From: Bin80 sp964291275
GTDB taxonomy: Bacteria > Bacteroidota > Rhodothermia > Rhodothermales > Bin80
Direction of reading: 5' to 3'
Length of the DNA stretch: 64,000 nucleotides
Assembly: GCA_964291275.2 (NCBI GenBank)
Contig: OZ219799.1
Location: 1,860,001-1,924,000 of the forward strand
This document shows positions 35,208-44,367 of the stretch, one piece after another. The position numbers and the translations under genes are program-made. Each line of letters opens with the position of its first letter. Positions within the stretch are counted from its first letter, which is position 1. A model generated the notes under the pieces. It did no database searches and was not told the DNA's origin. It saw only the letters and a list, made by a program, of their open reading frames with translations.

Positions 35208-36095
35208 CTATTCTCTCGGAGGAAACACAGTGAACTGTGTCTTGTCCCGGGCCAGGCTCCCAAAGAGACCGTGTGCACCAGATAGGGTCGGGATGGCGTT
35301 GGGAATAACTCCGGGACCAAAGGTGCTGTTACCGCCCTGTTGTAGCTCGGCAGAACGGATAAAGTCGGACAGGTTACGATCCAGCGAATTCACGTAGATC
35401 ACGTTGCGGCCGTAGAAATTGACCCCGATCCACGGATAGACTAACCTGATAGTGCCGTCAGTGAACTTAAAGAAATTGCCTTCTGTAATGATTGGAGATC
35501 CGTTGATCCTGAAGTCTTCCAGAGTGAGCTCGTCATCATCTTCTAGAAATCCAGCCGCCGTTGGCACCAGAAGATCCTCCTGTACATCCAAAGCCTCAGT
35601 AACCAGTGTGAAGCTGCTTTGGGTTTGATCACTACCACGACCGGGGGTCACAATGAGGGTTAGCTGTTCATCTGACAGATACGTTCCTGCCTCTGGCGAG
35701 GCACTCAGTATTTTCACAACAGTCGGCACATTGGTTGTTCCTGTGATGAGAGATGCTACACCAGGCACGGTTACCTTCAAATCATAGCGCGCACCGGGTT
35801 GTATGATATGTTCGGGGCCAAGGTACAGGTAGGCTCCAGGTTTTTTAGTGGACGCTTCCAGCAACAAACTCGTTGAGCCCGTACTGAGTACTACCTCTGC
35901 ATTCGTGATAGCACGTTCCTCAAAATCACTCGACTGATTTACCAGCACAATCTTGCTAACACGCGCCGGGGGGACCGGCTCGTTAGCGATGAGCATAAGT
36001 TCGACTACGGTTTCATTGTCCAGTACACTAAAGTCTGTGGAATCACAAGCAACCAGAGACAGAAGCAGTCCAGTAAAGAGAATCTGTCGCCACAT
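35208..36095 (-). CDS. DUF4249 lipoprotein
   Basis: A 295-aa lipoprotein (ILFTGLLLSLVACDS, Cys at 17). The mature protein is beta-rich with a Ser/Thr-rich segment (STGSTSLLLEASTKKPGAYL), matching DUF4249 proteins that in Bacteroidota are encoded right next to a TonB receptor. Its start overlaps the receptor stop by one base (TGATG). It is thought to be the surface partner of that receptor; direct function is unknown. The pattern is widespread in Bacteroidota and supports the placement of the organism. Confidence 0.82.
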   Translation of the reverse strand: MWRQILFTGLLLSLVACDSTDFSVLDNETVVELMLIANEPVPPARVSKIVLVNQSSDFEERAITNAEVVLSTGSTSLLLEASTKKPGAYLYLGPEHIIQPGARYDLKVTVPGVASLITGTTNVPTVVKILSASPEAGTYLSDEQLTLIVTPGRGSDQTQSSFTLVTEALDVQEDLLVPTAAGFLEDDDELTLEDFRINGSPIITEGNFFKFTDGTIRLVYPWIGVNFYGRNVIYVNSLDRNLSDFIRSAELQQGGNSTFGPGVIPNAIPTLSGAHGLFGSLARDKTQFTVFPPRE

Positions 36096-38407
36096 CAGAA
36101 ATCAAGAGTAAAGGATAAGTTGGGGAGGGGGATTGGTATTTGCGGAATGGTTGATCTGGAAAGAGTGCCATCATCTTCAATCTCGTTAAAGATGAACCAA
36201 GTGTTGCTCCTTGAATAGACGTTGATAACCTGTATTTGCAGTGTATAGTCAGCAAAGCGTTTCAATGAGCCAGTCCAGGTCACCCCTAGATCAAGGCGAT
36301 GATAGGCGGGCAATCTGGCTTGATTAAGGCCTGGGGATACCAGCAGGTCAGTTTGATCAAATCCATTCACACGCTTTGTTCCATAGATAGTATAGGAAGC
36401 TTCTGGACGTGTATATGCCTGTCCTGTGGCATACGTAAATACAGCGCCCAATTCCCAACGTCGGGAGATTCTCCATTGGCCTACTACGTTCAGGTCATGA
36501 AGCCGGTCGTTACGCGGAACAAAATTCCGGGGCTCTCTGAATGCATCCTGATTCAGTCTCGGATAATACCGGTTCGTGTGAGCCAGTGTGTAGGCGATAA
36601 ACCCGTTGATCCGGCCCTCCTGGCGTGATAGCTGCATTTCTGCGCCGCGTGCCATTCCTTCGCCAAAGGCAAACAACTCTGAGTATTCCAGACCGGCTAG
36701 GCCATTACTGAACGGATCAAGCACAAAAAGCTGGCGCATGGTTCTGTAATAGACTTCCGTATCTAGCGTAATTCCCCTGGACAGGTTTGTCTTCAATCCT
36801 AAGATGAATTGATCACCGTACGCCGGCTTGACCCCCTCGCCACTTGTTAGCCAAAAGTCAAATCCGGAGAACACCTCATTGGTAATGAGGGTTAAGAATT
36901 GATAGTACCTTCCGGCGCTTGTTTGAAACCGTACGTCTGCCCCCAGTTGCCGTTCGAGCGAAAACCGAGGGGCCAACGTAAAGTGATCTCCATAGCCATA
37001 GTACGTACCTCGCAGGCCGGCAGAGATGGACCAGTTCTCCGTTGGATGATAGGTATCCTGCAGATAGAAGGAAGCATGTTCTACCCTGTTGCGTGTGTTG
37101 AAGACTTCTCGGTCATCAAAAAAATTCGTTAGCGGCGCATCAAATATACCTGCCCAGATTCCACCAGTCAGATCATGTTTCGGTCCTGGATAGTACTCAA
37201 AATCTGCCCTGAGCGAGGTTTCCGCCACGCGGTTGATCTGCTTAAAGTTAGTGCCGCTAAAAGTTGCGCTCGGCATGGATTCATACCAGGATGTCGTTAA
37301 CGTGACATTAGAGAAGAACTGGTTGGACCACAGGTGTGTCCAGCTGCCGGCTACCGTACGGTTACCATAGCGTAGTTTTATCTCTATGCCTTCGGTGAAG
37401 GTGGAGCGCAGGTAATCTGAACCCGTGTAGAATGAGAGCGAAAGCTTATCGTTTGGGGAAGCATCAAGGTTAACTTTCCCGTTGAAGTCGTAGAAATAGA
37501 ATGCCCGGGGGACGGCGTCGATATTTTGTAGAACTCCGAGTATAGGCTCAAGTGTCGATCGTCTCACGGCAACCATCCAGGAGCCGCGGGAATACGGACC
37601 TTCGGCAAAAGCTCTGGAGGCCAGCAGGCCAACGCTGAGTTTCCCGTGTGTTTCGCGCCGGTTACCATCCTTGTTCTGGATGTCCAGCACCGATCCAAGA
37701 ACACCGCCATAGTTCGCAGGGAAACCTCCCTTATAGAGCCGTACGTCCTTGATCGCGTCCGTGTTGAACGTGGAGAAAAATCCAAAAACGTGGCTTGGGT
37801 TGTAGATTTTTGTGCGATCCAGAAGAATGAGTGTTTGCCCAGGATCTCCCCCGCGGATGTAGAGGCCGCTTGAGTAATCAGATGACTGTGCGACACCGGG
37901 TAACAGCTGAAGAGACCGAAACACATCGGGTTCGAACACCTGTGGCAGCTTCTGGATGGTAGCTACACTGATTTGACCCACTCCGATCGAGCGCTGTTCT
38001 TCTTCTGTGATACGGTCAGCCGACACTTCCAGAATGTCCAATAGTTCTTGGGTAGTTGCCAGCTCTACGTCGAGTCTGACTGACTCGCTTGCAGCAAAGG
38101 TCACTTCTCGTGTGACCGTCTCAAATCCGACAAAGGAGTATCGAACGGTGTACGTTCCAGGTTCAATCCCTGAAATAGCATAATATCCTGACAGGTTGCT
38201 GGTCGCTCCTCGAAGGGTACCTTCCAGGATTACGTTTGCAGAAATAAGCGTTTCTCCGTTGGATGCGTCAGTTATGAATCCATCCAATGCAGCGAGCTCT
38301 TGGCTATGCGCCGAGGCAACAAAGAAGCCGAAGCCGAACAGGAATGTGATTTTTGCAAAAACCGAGAGTGTATACCGAGAAGGAGCGGTCGTTACAGTAC
38401 CGATCAA
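36095..38407 (-). CDS. TonB-dependent receptor with carboxypeptidase-like N-terminal domain
   Basis: A 770-aa outer-membrane protein. After a signal peptide (FGFGFFVASAHSQ) comes a CarboxypepD-reg-like domain (about 40-120: GFITDASNGETLISANVILE and GYYAISGIEPGTYTVRYSFV). Then follow a plug domain (GVAQSSDYSSGLYIRGGDPG, LYKGGFPANYGGVLGSVLD) and a beta barrel ending PNLSFTLDF. This layout is that of SusC-like and related receptors of Bacteroidota. It is followed by a DUF4249 lipoprotein gene, the usual partner. The ligand is unknown. Its start lies 2 bases before the serS stop, so transcription continues from serS. Confidence 0.9.
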   Translation of the reverse strand: MIGTVTTAPSRYTLSVFAKITFLFGFGFFVASAHSQELAALDGFITDASNGETLISANVILEGTLRGATSNLSGYYAISGIEPGTYTVRYSFVGFETVTREVTFAASESVRLDVELATTQELLDILEVSADRITEEEQRSIGVGQISVATIQKLPQVFEPDVFRSLQLLPGVAQSSDYSSGLYIRGGDPGQTLILLDRTKIYNPSHVFGFFSTFNTDAIKDVRLYKGGFPANYGGVLGSVLDIQNKDGNRRETHGKLSVGLLASRAFAEGPYSRGSWMVAVRRSTLEPILGVLQNIDAVPRAFYFYDFNGKVNLDASPNDKLSLSFYTGSDYLRSTFTEGIEIKLRYGNRTVAGSWTHLWSNQFFSNVTLTTSWYESMPSATFSGTNFKQINRVAETSLRADFEYYPGPKHDLTGGIWAGIFDAPLTNFFDDREVFNTRNRVEHASFYLQDTYHPTENWSISAGLRGTYYGYGDHFTLAPRFSLERQLGADVRFQTSAGRYYQFLTLITNEVFSGFDFWLTSGEGVKPAYGDQFILGLKTNLSRGITLDTEVYYRTMRQLFVLDPFSNGLAGLEYSELFAFGEGMARGAEMQLSRQEGRINGFIAYTLAHTNRYYPRLNQDAFREPRNFVPRNDRLHDLNVVGQWRISRRWELGAVFTYATGQAYTRPEASYTIYGTKRVNGFDQTDLLVSPGLNQARLPAYHRLDLGVTWTGSLKRFADYTLQIQVINVYSRSNTWFIFNEIEDDGTLSRSTIPQIPIPLPNLSFTLDF

Positions 38408-38408
38408 T

Positions 38409-39677
38409 TTAATGGAGGTTTAGGTAAGGGGTCAGGACTTCGGGCAGTTCATACGAACAATTTTCGGTTTGGTTATACTCCAGCAAAGCTGCAACGACTC
38501 GGGGCAGTGCAAGAGCACTTCCGTTGAGCGTGTGCACGAGCTGTGGTTTGCCGCCACTCTCTGGACGAAACCGGATATTCATGCGGCGCGCCTGATAATT
38601 GGTGAAATTCGAAATAGAAGATACTTCCAGCCAGCGTTCCTGCCCGGCGCTCCATACTTCCAGATCGTACTGTTTGGTTTGGTTAAAGCCTAACTCGCCA
38701 GCGCACATCAATAGGCGTCGATAGGGCAGGTTCAATGCTTTCAGGAGTGCTTCTGCATCTCTGCGCATGGTTTCCAGAACATCATAACTGTGTTCTGGAT
38801 GCGTAAGCTGCACGATCTCCACCTTATCGAATTGGTGTAACCGGTTGAGTCCACGTACATGTGCGCCGTGGGAGCCCGCCTCGCGTCGCCAACAGGGTGT
38901 ATATGCGCAGAATTTGACGGGCAGGTCGGATTCAGATAGAATCTCGTCCCGGAAATAGTTCGTGAGTGGTACTTCGGCCGTAGGCACGGGATAGAGTCCA
39001 TCCAAGGACACATGATACATTTGCCCTTCTTTGTCGGGTATTTGTCCTGTGCCGCGTGCGCTGGCCTCGTTCACGAACAGTGGTGGACGAACCTCCCTGT
39101 ACTGGCGTGTTGCGGTATCAAGGAAAAAATTGATCAGTGCTCTGTGCAGTCTTGCACCGACATCCATATAGAATGGAAAACCTGCTCCTGCTACTTTCGC
39201 ACCACGTTCAAAGTCAATCAGCCCATGTTGTCTGGCAATCTCCCAGTGAGGCAGAGGAGTAAACTCAAATGAGGGAATTTCACCATGCCGGTAGACTTCC
39301 ACATTATCCGCTTCGCTCAGTCCGTCAGGAACACTTTCATGTGGAATGTTTGGGATAGTGAGTAGCAGTTCAGAGAGTGCCTGTTCTGCACTTGCGGCAG
39401 TCTCTCCAAGCTCTTTGATCTCTGTTTTCAGGCTTGACTGACGTGCAATCAGGACTTTTGCTGCTTCGTGCTTACCCTCACGCATCAGGACGCCTATATC
39501 TCGGCTCTCGGCATTTGCCGCCTGTTGCTTGACCTGGTGGAGTGTCAGCGCCTCCCGGCGAACACGGTCCTGTTCCAGCACATGATCAACGAGATCCGCG
39601 CCTGCCGGGATTCCGCGCCTGGAAAGTGCCAGGCAAATTTCCCGGGGGTTTGCTCGAATGAATTCAACACCAAGCAT
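38409..39677 (-). CDS. serS: Seryl-tRNA synthetase
   Basis: A 422-aa class II aminoacyl-tRNA synthetase. Residues 1-100 form the long antiparallel coiled-coil arm. Motif 2 is seen in YTPCWRREAGSHGAHVRGL and motif 3 in GGKPQLVHTLNGSALALPRV. GTGQIPDKEGQMYHV and VPTAEVPLTN are serine-binding regions. It charges tRNA-Ser in the cytoplasm. The start overlaps the stop of the sugar-nucleotide reductase gene by 14 bases. Length and motifs are standard. Confidence 0.96.
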   Translation of the reverse strand: MLGVEFIRANPREICLALSRRGIPAGADLVDHVLEQDRVRREALTLHQVKQQAANAESRDIGVLMREGKHEAAKVLIARQSSLKTEIKELGETAASAEQALSELLLTIPNIPHESVPDGLSEADNVEVYRHGEIPSFEFTPLPHWEIARQHGLIDFERGAKVAGAGFPFYMDVGARLHRALINFFLDTATRQYREVRPPLFVNEASARGTGQIPDKEGQMYHVSLDGLYPVPTAEVPLTNYFRDEILSESDLPVKFCAYTPCWRREAGSHGAHVRGLNRLHQFDKVEIVQLTHPEHSYDVLETMRRDAEALLKALNLPYRRLLMCAGELGFNQTKQYDLEVWSAGQERWLEVSSISNFTNYQARRMNIRFRPESGGKPQLVHTLNGSALALPRVVAALLEYNQTENCSYELPEVLTPYLNLH

Positions 39678-40614
39678 CTACCGGAGGACGTCCAGTCTTA
39701 GCAGACTTCTTACGAAGGCGCAAGTGCGCTAGGGCTGCCTTGAGGGGCAGGGGGCGATAGTCAAGCTCGGTCTCCGCCTTCAGCGTAATGAGGCCGGTAC
39801 GTTTGGGGCGTTGAGCAGGTCGGTTATCTGAGTGCTGCAAGATTGGCTTAATAAGTGTTGAATCAAGATCGAAGGCCTGCGCGATTGCGAGTGCAAAGTT
39901 GTACATGTTCACAAACTCGCGACCGGACAGATTATACACGCCATTTTTCTGAAAGTGTACTATGCGAAGAATTCCCAAAGCAAGATCGTGGGTGTACGAG
40001 GGAGTACGCCATTGATCGGTATACACTCCGATCCTGTTTTTTTCCTGAAGATTATCACAGACCCATTCAACAAAATCTGCCCGTGGGAGTCCAGTTGCTG
40101 CACCATAGACCACATTCGTTCGTACGACAGTCCATTTGCCTACACCTGCTGCACGCGCAGCATTTTCGCCTGCAAGCTTTGCTTTCCCATAAAAGTTCAG
40201 AGGTTCGGGCCGATCGTCTTCGCCATACGGTCCACTATTGCCGTCAAACACAAAATCTGTAGATAATTGAATCAAGTGCGTCCCTCGACTGTGGCATGCT
40301 TTTGCAAGCTGTTTAACCGCTTGTGCGTTCACACGCCAGCACTCGTCACGGCTGGTTTCGCAGGCATCAACAGCTGTCATTGCTGCACAGTTGATCACGC
40401 ACTCTGGCGAGAAGTCAGCGAAGATTCGCTGGATATCATCCGCCTGACATACATCAAGTTTCGCATAGTTGTATGGCAGCGTATTCTGTGCACGAGGGGC
40501 AGTTTCCCGACCGGTGGCTAACAACTTATAGGAATCCCGTTCTACGAGTTTCCGAATAAGCTCCTGGCCCAGAAGTCCGTCAGCTCCAGTAATCAATATG
40601 CGCTCAATGGCCAT
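39664..40614 (-). CDS. NAD-dependent sugar-nucleotide reductase (dTDP-4-dehydrorhamnose reductase-like)
   Basis: About 316 aa from the ATG giving MAIERILITGADGLLGQELI; a longer frame is possible but overlaps the thioesterase gene. The Rossmann motif GADGLLGQ, the STDFVFDG segment and the YGKAKLAGE catalytic Tyr/Lys pair are visible. The closest match is RfbD/RmlD-type reductases. No rfbA, rfbB or rfbC neighbours are present, so the substrate may be another nucleotide sugar. The C-terminal Arg/Lys-rich tail is unusual. Confidence 0.75.
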   Translation of the reverse strand: MAIERILITGADGLLGQELIRKLVERDSYKLLATGRETAPRAQNTLPYNYAKLDVCQADDIQRIFADFSPECVINCAAMTAVDACETSRDECWRVNAQAVKQLAKACHSRGTHLIQLSTDFVFDGNSGPYGEDDRPEPLNFYGKAKLAGENAARAAGVGKWTVVRTNVVYGAATGLPRADFVEWVCDNLQEKNRIGVYTDQWRTPSYTHDLALGILRIVHFQKNGVYNLSGREFVNMYNFALAIAQAFDLDSTLIKPILQHSDNRPAQRPKRTGLITLKAETELDYRPLPLKAALAHLRLRKKSAKTGRPPVDAWC

Positions 40615-40636
40615 CGATTGTGTGTTCGTGTTTTGT

Positions 40637-41173
40637 CTAGAGATCTCTCCCCGAAATGGTTGCAATGAGGTCGTCCTTCAGGTATACCGTGTCTGCAAGA
40701 GTGATACGTCCTTTCAGGTGCAGGCGAAGTTCACGGCGCATAGCTGCTTTTTCGTAGCGTTCTTTCTCGAGCTCTGTTTCCGGATGTATTGGTGGCACCG
40801 CGGTTGGGCGGCCTTCATCGTCGAGAGCCACAAAAGTAAAGTATGCATGATTGCACTCGCGCCGATCTTTTCGGTCCAGGTTTTCGGATTCTACAGAAAG
40901 CTCGACCTCAAGGGATGTACCGAATGCCCGGTTTACCCAGGCCTCAACAATTACGACCTCGCCCAGCAAGAGAGGTGAACTAAATTCTACCGAGTCGATC
41001 GCCATGGTTACGCACACCAGCCCCGCATGACGCATCGCACAGATGGCGGCACATTTGTCCATCAGCGAAAGCAGTCGCCCGCCAAACATGGTACCATAGG
41101 CATTGGTATCGTTTGGCAGAACGATTTCGGACATCACGCAGCGCGATGCACGCGGAGTTTTCGGTGGATTCAT
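40637..41173 (-). CDS. Acyl-CoA thioesterase, hotdog fold
   Basis: A 178-aa protein of the YciA/BFIT-like hotdog group. LPNDTNAYGTMFGGRLLSLM carries the conserved Asn and GG that begin the active-site helix. FSSPLLLGEVVIVEAWVNRA and the C-terminal MRRELRLHLKG are typical. It hydrolyses acyl-CoA thioesters; chain-length preference is unknown. It is cytoplasmic and sits 22 bases before the reductase gene on the same strand, and 6 bases downstream of a secreted protein gene. Confidence 0.82.
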   Translation of the reverse strand: MNPPKTPRASRCVMSEIVLPNDTNAYGTMFGGRLLSLMDKCAAICAMRHAGLVCVTMAIDSVEFSSPLLLGEVVIVEAWVNRAFGTSLEVELSVESENLDRKDRRECNHAYFTFVALDDEGRPTAVPPIHPETELEKERYEKAAMRRELRLHLKGRITLADTVYLKDDLIATISGRDL

Positions 41174-41179
41174 GAACCG

Positions 41180-42451
41180 TCAGGTTTTTTGCTTTTTCTT
41201 ACGGGCTGCTGGGAATAGAATATTATTCAGGATAAGGCGATAGCCCGGCGAGTTTTGATGCAAGCTCAGGTCAGTTGGAGGATCTCCTACGTAGTGTTGA
41301 TAGTCTTCGGGGTCGTGGCCGGCATAGTAAGTAAAGGTACCCTGACCGTAGGATCCATGCAGGTATTTGACCTCACCTCGCTGTGGTACTTCGGCGAGCA
41401 CGACTACATCAGGCTTAATAAGATGCTTTCTGAACGCGGTGGTTTGTCCGATGAATCCTTTCACGGTCCCGACGTGATTCTGTGTTAACATGGAAGGTAC
41501 AGGATCCCATTTGGCACTGAATTCAAACATTGTAAAATAATCCAGTGCTGGATTTTGCAACTGCTGTGGGGGGGGCCCGACGTCAATATCGGAGTGCTCA
41601 TACTCGGCAGCGTTAAAACTTGGACTAAAGCCCTCAAAAGCAAGTGAGGCCGAATAATCTAGCTCTCTAATGGCATTGGGGTTTATGGGATCCCCGTCGT
41701 ACTCAGACGGAACGATATCGGTCGAGTGTGCAGCTAAAGCAATATCGTAAGTATCTGTGCCGGAGCACATGGCGAACAAAAAACCGCCATCGGCAACGTA
41801 CTGTTTGATCGTCTGCGCAACCAGTAGTTTCAGGTGGCTCACCTTTCGGTATCCGTGGCGTTGAGCGGCTAATTCGGCACCGCGCTGCTGTTCGATATAC
41901 CAGGGCATATTTCGATACTGGTAGAACTTGCCGTATTGTCCGGTGAAATCTTCATGGTGAAGATGCAGCCAATCGTAAGCAGACAGCACACCGCTAAGGA
42001 CATCGTCATCGTAAATCATATCGTACGGTACCTCGGCATATTCCAGAGCAAGGAGTACAGCATCGTCCCAGGGAAGGGTTTGTTGCGGGGCGTATACCGC
42101 GATACGCGGGGGTGTTTCCAGTCTCACGAGTGCTGTGTTTGCCAGGTCACTCTCAACCTCTGCAATAAGTCGGGCTGTTGCAGTCCCGGAAAGTGTTTCG
42201 TGTACAACCCCGCGAAGCGCAAGCTCATTACTCAATCCGGGGAAATCTGCAGCCAGAAAAGCGCCGCCGCGAAAATTCAACAACCAGTCGACGGGTTCTC
42301 CCCGCTGGAGCGCCCAGTATACCGCACCGTAGGCTTTCAGGTGATCTGACTGGCCGTGGTCCATTGGTATCAGCACGTCCTGCGCACCGGCAGGATAAAT
42401 GGGCAACAGCAGCAATGCAGCAACGCTACACACCTGCCGAGCGAAGCGCAC
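41180..42451 (-). CDS. Secreted protein similar to those annotated asparagine synthetase B, function unknown
   Basis: About 423 aa from a GTG giving a signal peptide (RFARQVCSVAALLLLPIYPAGAQ). It has a conserved opening VLIPMDHGQSDHLKAYG. The protein carries a region of glutamine-amidotransferase-like appearance (GGFLFAMCSGTDTYDIALAAH, with a Cys in a nucleophile-elbow-like context). An earlier ATG would lie inside the TPR gene and is not favoured; the chosen GTG still overlaps the TPR stop by about 25 bases. Homologues are often labelled asparagine synthetase B in databases without biochemical support. Function cannot be assigned. Confidence 0.6.
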   Translation of the reverse strand: MRFARQVCSVAALLLLPIYPAGAQDVLIPMDHGQSDHLKAYGAVYWALQRGEPVDWLLNFRGGAFLAADFPGLSNELALRGVVHETLSGTATARLIAEVESDLANTALVRLETPPRIAVYAPQQTLPWDDAVLLALEYAEVPYDMIYDDDVLSGVLSAYDWLHLHHEDFTGQYGKFYQYRNMPWYIEQQRGAELAAQRHGYRKVSHLKLLVAQTIKQYVADGGFLFAMCSGTDTYDIALAAHSTDIVPSEYDGDPINPNAIRELDYSASLAFEGFSPSFNAAEYEHSDIDVGPPPQQLQNPALDYFTMFEFSAKWDPVPSMLTQNHVGTVKGFIGQTTAFRKHLIKPDVVVLAEVPQRGEVKYLHGSYGQGTFTYYAGHDPEDYQHYVGDPPTDLSLHQNSPGYRLILNNILFPAARKKKQKT

Positions 42452-44285
42452 GTATGCGCTCACGTGCCTCGCTGACCAGGAGTGAGCCAGGGTATTGTGT
42501 GAGCAGGTTGGTGTATGCCTGCAGTGCACCTGCAGCATCGCCTTGAAAGGTTTCAAGGATTTCAGCATAGTAAAAAAGGCTGCGATCTCGCAGCGGACTC
42601 TGTGGATGTATAAGTGGGAATTCACCAAATGCCATCATGGCTTCATCAGGACGATTATCAAGCAAAAGGGCCCGGGCGCGCAAAAATCGGACATCATCTG
42701 CAATTGGATGCCGTCCCCATTGTGCCAGTATATCCTGGGCGACATGGGCGGTTTCAGCTGCTTTTTGCTGTCGGAAGAGCAGCCGGGCCTGTGCGTAGCC
42801 TGTGAGTGCCCGATTCGTGGAGTCAGTGTCGGGATTTTCCAGAAGCAGTATGCGCAACTCGATTGCATCGTTGGCGGTCTCTTTATCCGTGTCTTCTTTA
42901 AGATTGCTCAGGATAGATTGTGTCTCAGAAAAATTTCCAGCGTAGAAGTGGGTCATTGCCTCCTCAAACCGTGCTTTTGCTGCGAGTTCGCCGTCCGTCT
43001 GTTCAGCCAGGCGTGCAAAGATGGTGCCAGCTTCATTCAGATTGCCGTTCTCTACAGCCAGGCGCCCTAAATCAAATCGAGCCTGATAGCCAATGGGAGA
43101 ATTCGAATACCGTGTGGCCAAAAAGGACAAAATGCGTTTGGCGGCCTCCCTGTCTCTAAATACATCCTGGTGCAGGGCGCCGATTCGCGCCATTACAGAG
43201 GGGGTTTGTAGATGCCCGGGAAAGTCCCTCAGAAATGCTTCATAAGCTTCAAGTGCACGTTGGTACTGCTCGGGGCTATTGGTTTTTTCAGCCTGTAAGC
43301 GATACATGTCCGCCATGCCGAGACGTGCTTCAATAGATATATTTTCTTCGGGATATGCCTCAAGTACAGACTGGAATGCCTGGCCGGCGACTGCGAAGGC
43401 ACCTGCCTCTGCCGCACGCAGGGCAAACTGATAGACTCCTTGCCCGTCAGAATCAGCATCCTCTTCGAGTGCCATAATCTCCTCAAATGCTCGATCAAAA
43501 CTCTCCGCCTCCTCATACAGCCACGCCAGGAGGTCTCTTAGTTGACGTAGATCGGGTTCAGTTGCGACACGCGCTTCTGTAATACGGATGGCGGCTTCAA
43601 GGGCGCCATCCTGCTCCAGATCTCTTCCGAGTCGACTGCGCACGTAATTTAGCTGTCGCTCGTTCACAGACAGAAGATCCAGGTGTTCCTGTGTAGCAAG
43701 CTCAGGTTGTCCGGTAAGAGCATACAGTTGTGCAAGTTCTGCCTGAAACAGGCTCATATTGCCAATATCCTGTCTGCCCTGCTTTAATACGTCAATCGCT
43801 TGAATAAGGAGGCGTATCTGAAGCATACTGGCATAGACGGCACGGTAAACCGCTTCGGTGTCAGGAGCGGACTGCAGGAGTGCAGACCAGGCTTCCATTG
43901 CCGCAGGTTCATCTCCGCCAAGGTAAAATAGTTGTGCACGTTCAGCTTCAAGTTCCAGCTGCACCACCTCACTGCGTGCAAGTGCATCGTCTAACAGTGC
44001 CACTGCATCGTCATATCGCTTAACACTGACGTAAGCTTCCTTGAGCTTATCGAAGAAAATCTTACGTTCGGGTTGTTCGGCGTACAAATCACTCAGGATT
44101 ACAATAGCACGATCAAACTGCATGCCCCGCAGGTACCCGAGGGCAAGTTGATAACGGGAGGCAGAATTTCCGTCAAGCTGCTCTTCCTCGGTAGGAGGAC
44201 GTGTTCGGTTTGCACGTTGAGGTTGGGCCAGCGCTAGGTCGCCAAATGCGAATACACACAGGCAACAAACAAGAAAGAATCGCAT
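42426..44285 (-). CDS. Secreted tetratricopeptide-repeat protein
   Basis: About 619 aa from the ATG of MRFFLVCCLCVFAFGDLALA, a signal peptide; an ATG 18 bases upstream is an alternative. The mature protein has many 34-residue TPR-like helical pairs from about 40 to the end, for example YQLALGYLRGMQFDRAIVIL and LALEALEAFL-like runs near YQRALEAYEAFLRDFPGHL. Such periplasmic TPR proteins often assist outer-membrane or peptidoglycan assembly. It overlaps the next gene, the asparagine-synthetase-like protein, by about 25 bases, so the two may work together. It is divergent from dxr. Confidence 0.82.
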   Translation of the reverse strand: MRFFLVCCLCVFAFGDLALAQPQRANRTRPPTEEEQLDGNSASRYQLALGYLRGMQFDRAIVILSDLYAEQPERKIFFDKLKEAYVSVKRYDDAVALLDDALARSEVVQLELEAERAQLFYLGGDEPAAMEAWSALLQSAPDTEAVYRAVYASMLQIRLLIQAIDVLKQGRQDIGNMSLFQAELAQLYALTGQPELATQEHLDLLSVNERQLNYVRSRLGRDLEQDGALEAAIRITEARVATEPDLRQLRDLLAWLYEEAESFDRAFEEIMALEEDADSDGQGVYQFALRAAEAGAFAVAGQAFQSVLEAYPEENISIEARLGMADMYRLQAEKTNSPEQYQRALEAYEAFLRDFPGHLQTPSVMARIGALHQDVFRDREAAKRILSFLATRYSNSPIGYQARFDLGRLAVENGNLNEAGTIFARLAEQTDGELAAKARFEEAMTHFYAGNFSETQSILSNLKEDTDKETANDAIELRILLLENPDTDSTNRALTGYAQARLLFRQQKAAETAHVAQDILAQWGRHPIADDVRFLRARALLLDNRPDEAMMAFGEFPLIHPQSPLRDRSLFYYAEILETFQGDAAGALQAYTNLLTQYPGSLLVSEARERIRALRSAGV

Positions 44286-44367
44286 TCGGGTTACTGAACT
44301 CATACGGATGCAGAGAATACTACGTTATATTCGGATTGATCAATCCAGACAAGTGGACTAACCAATA

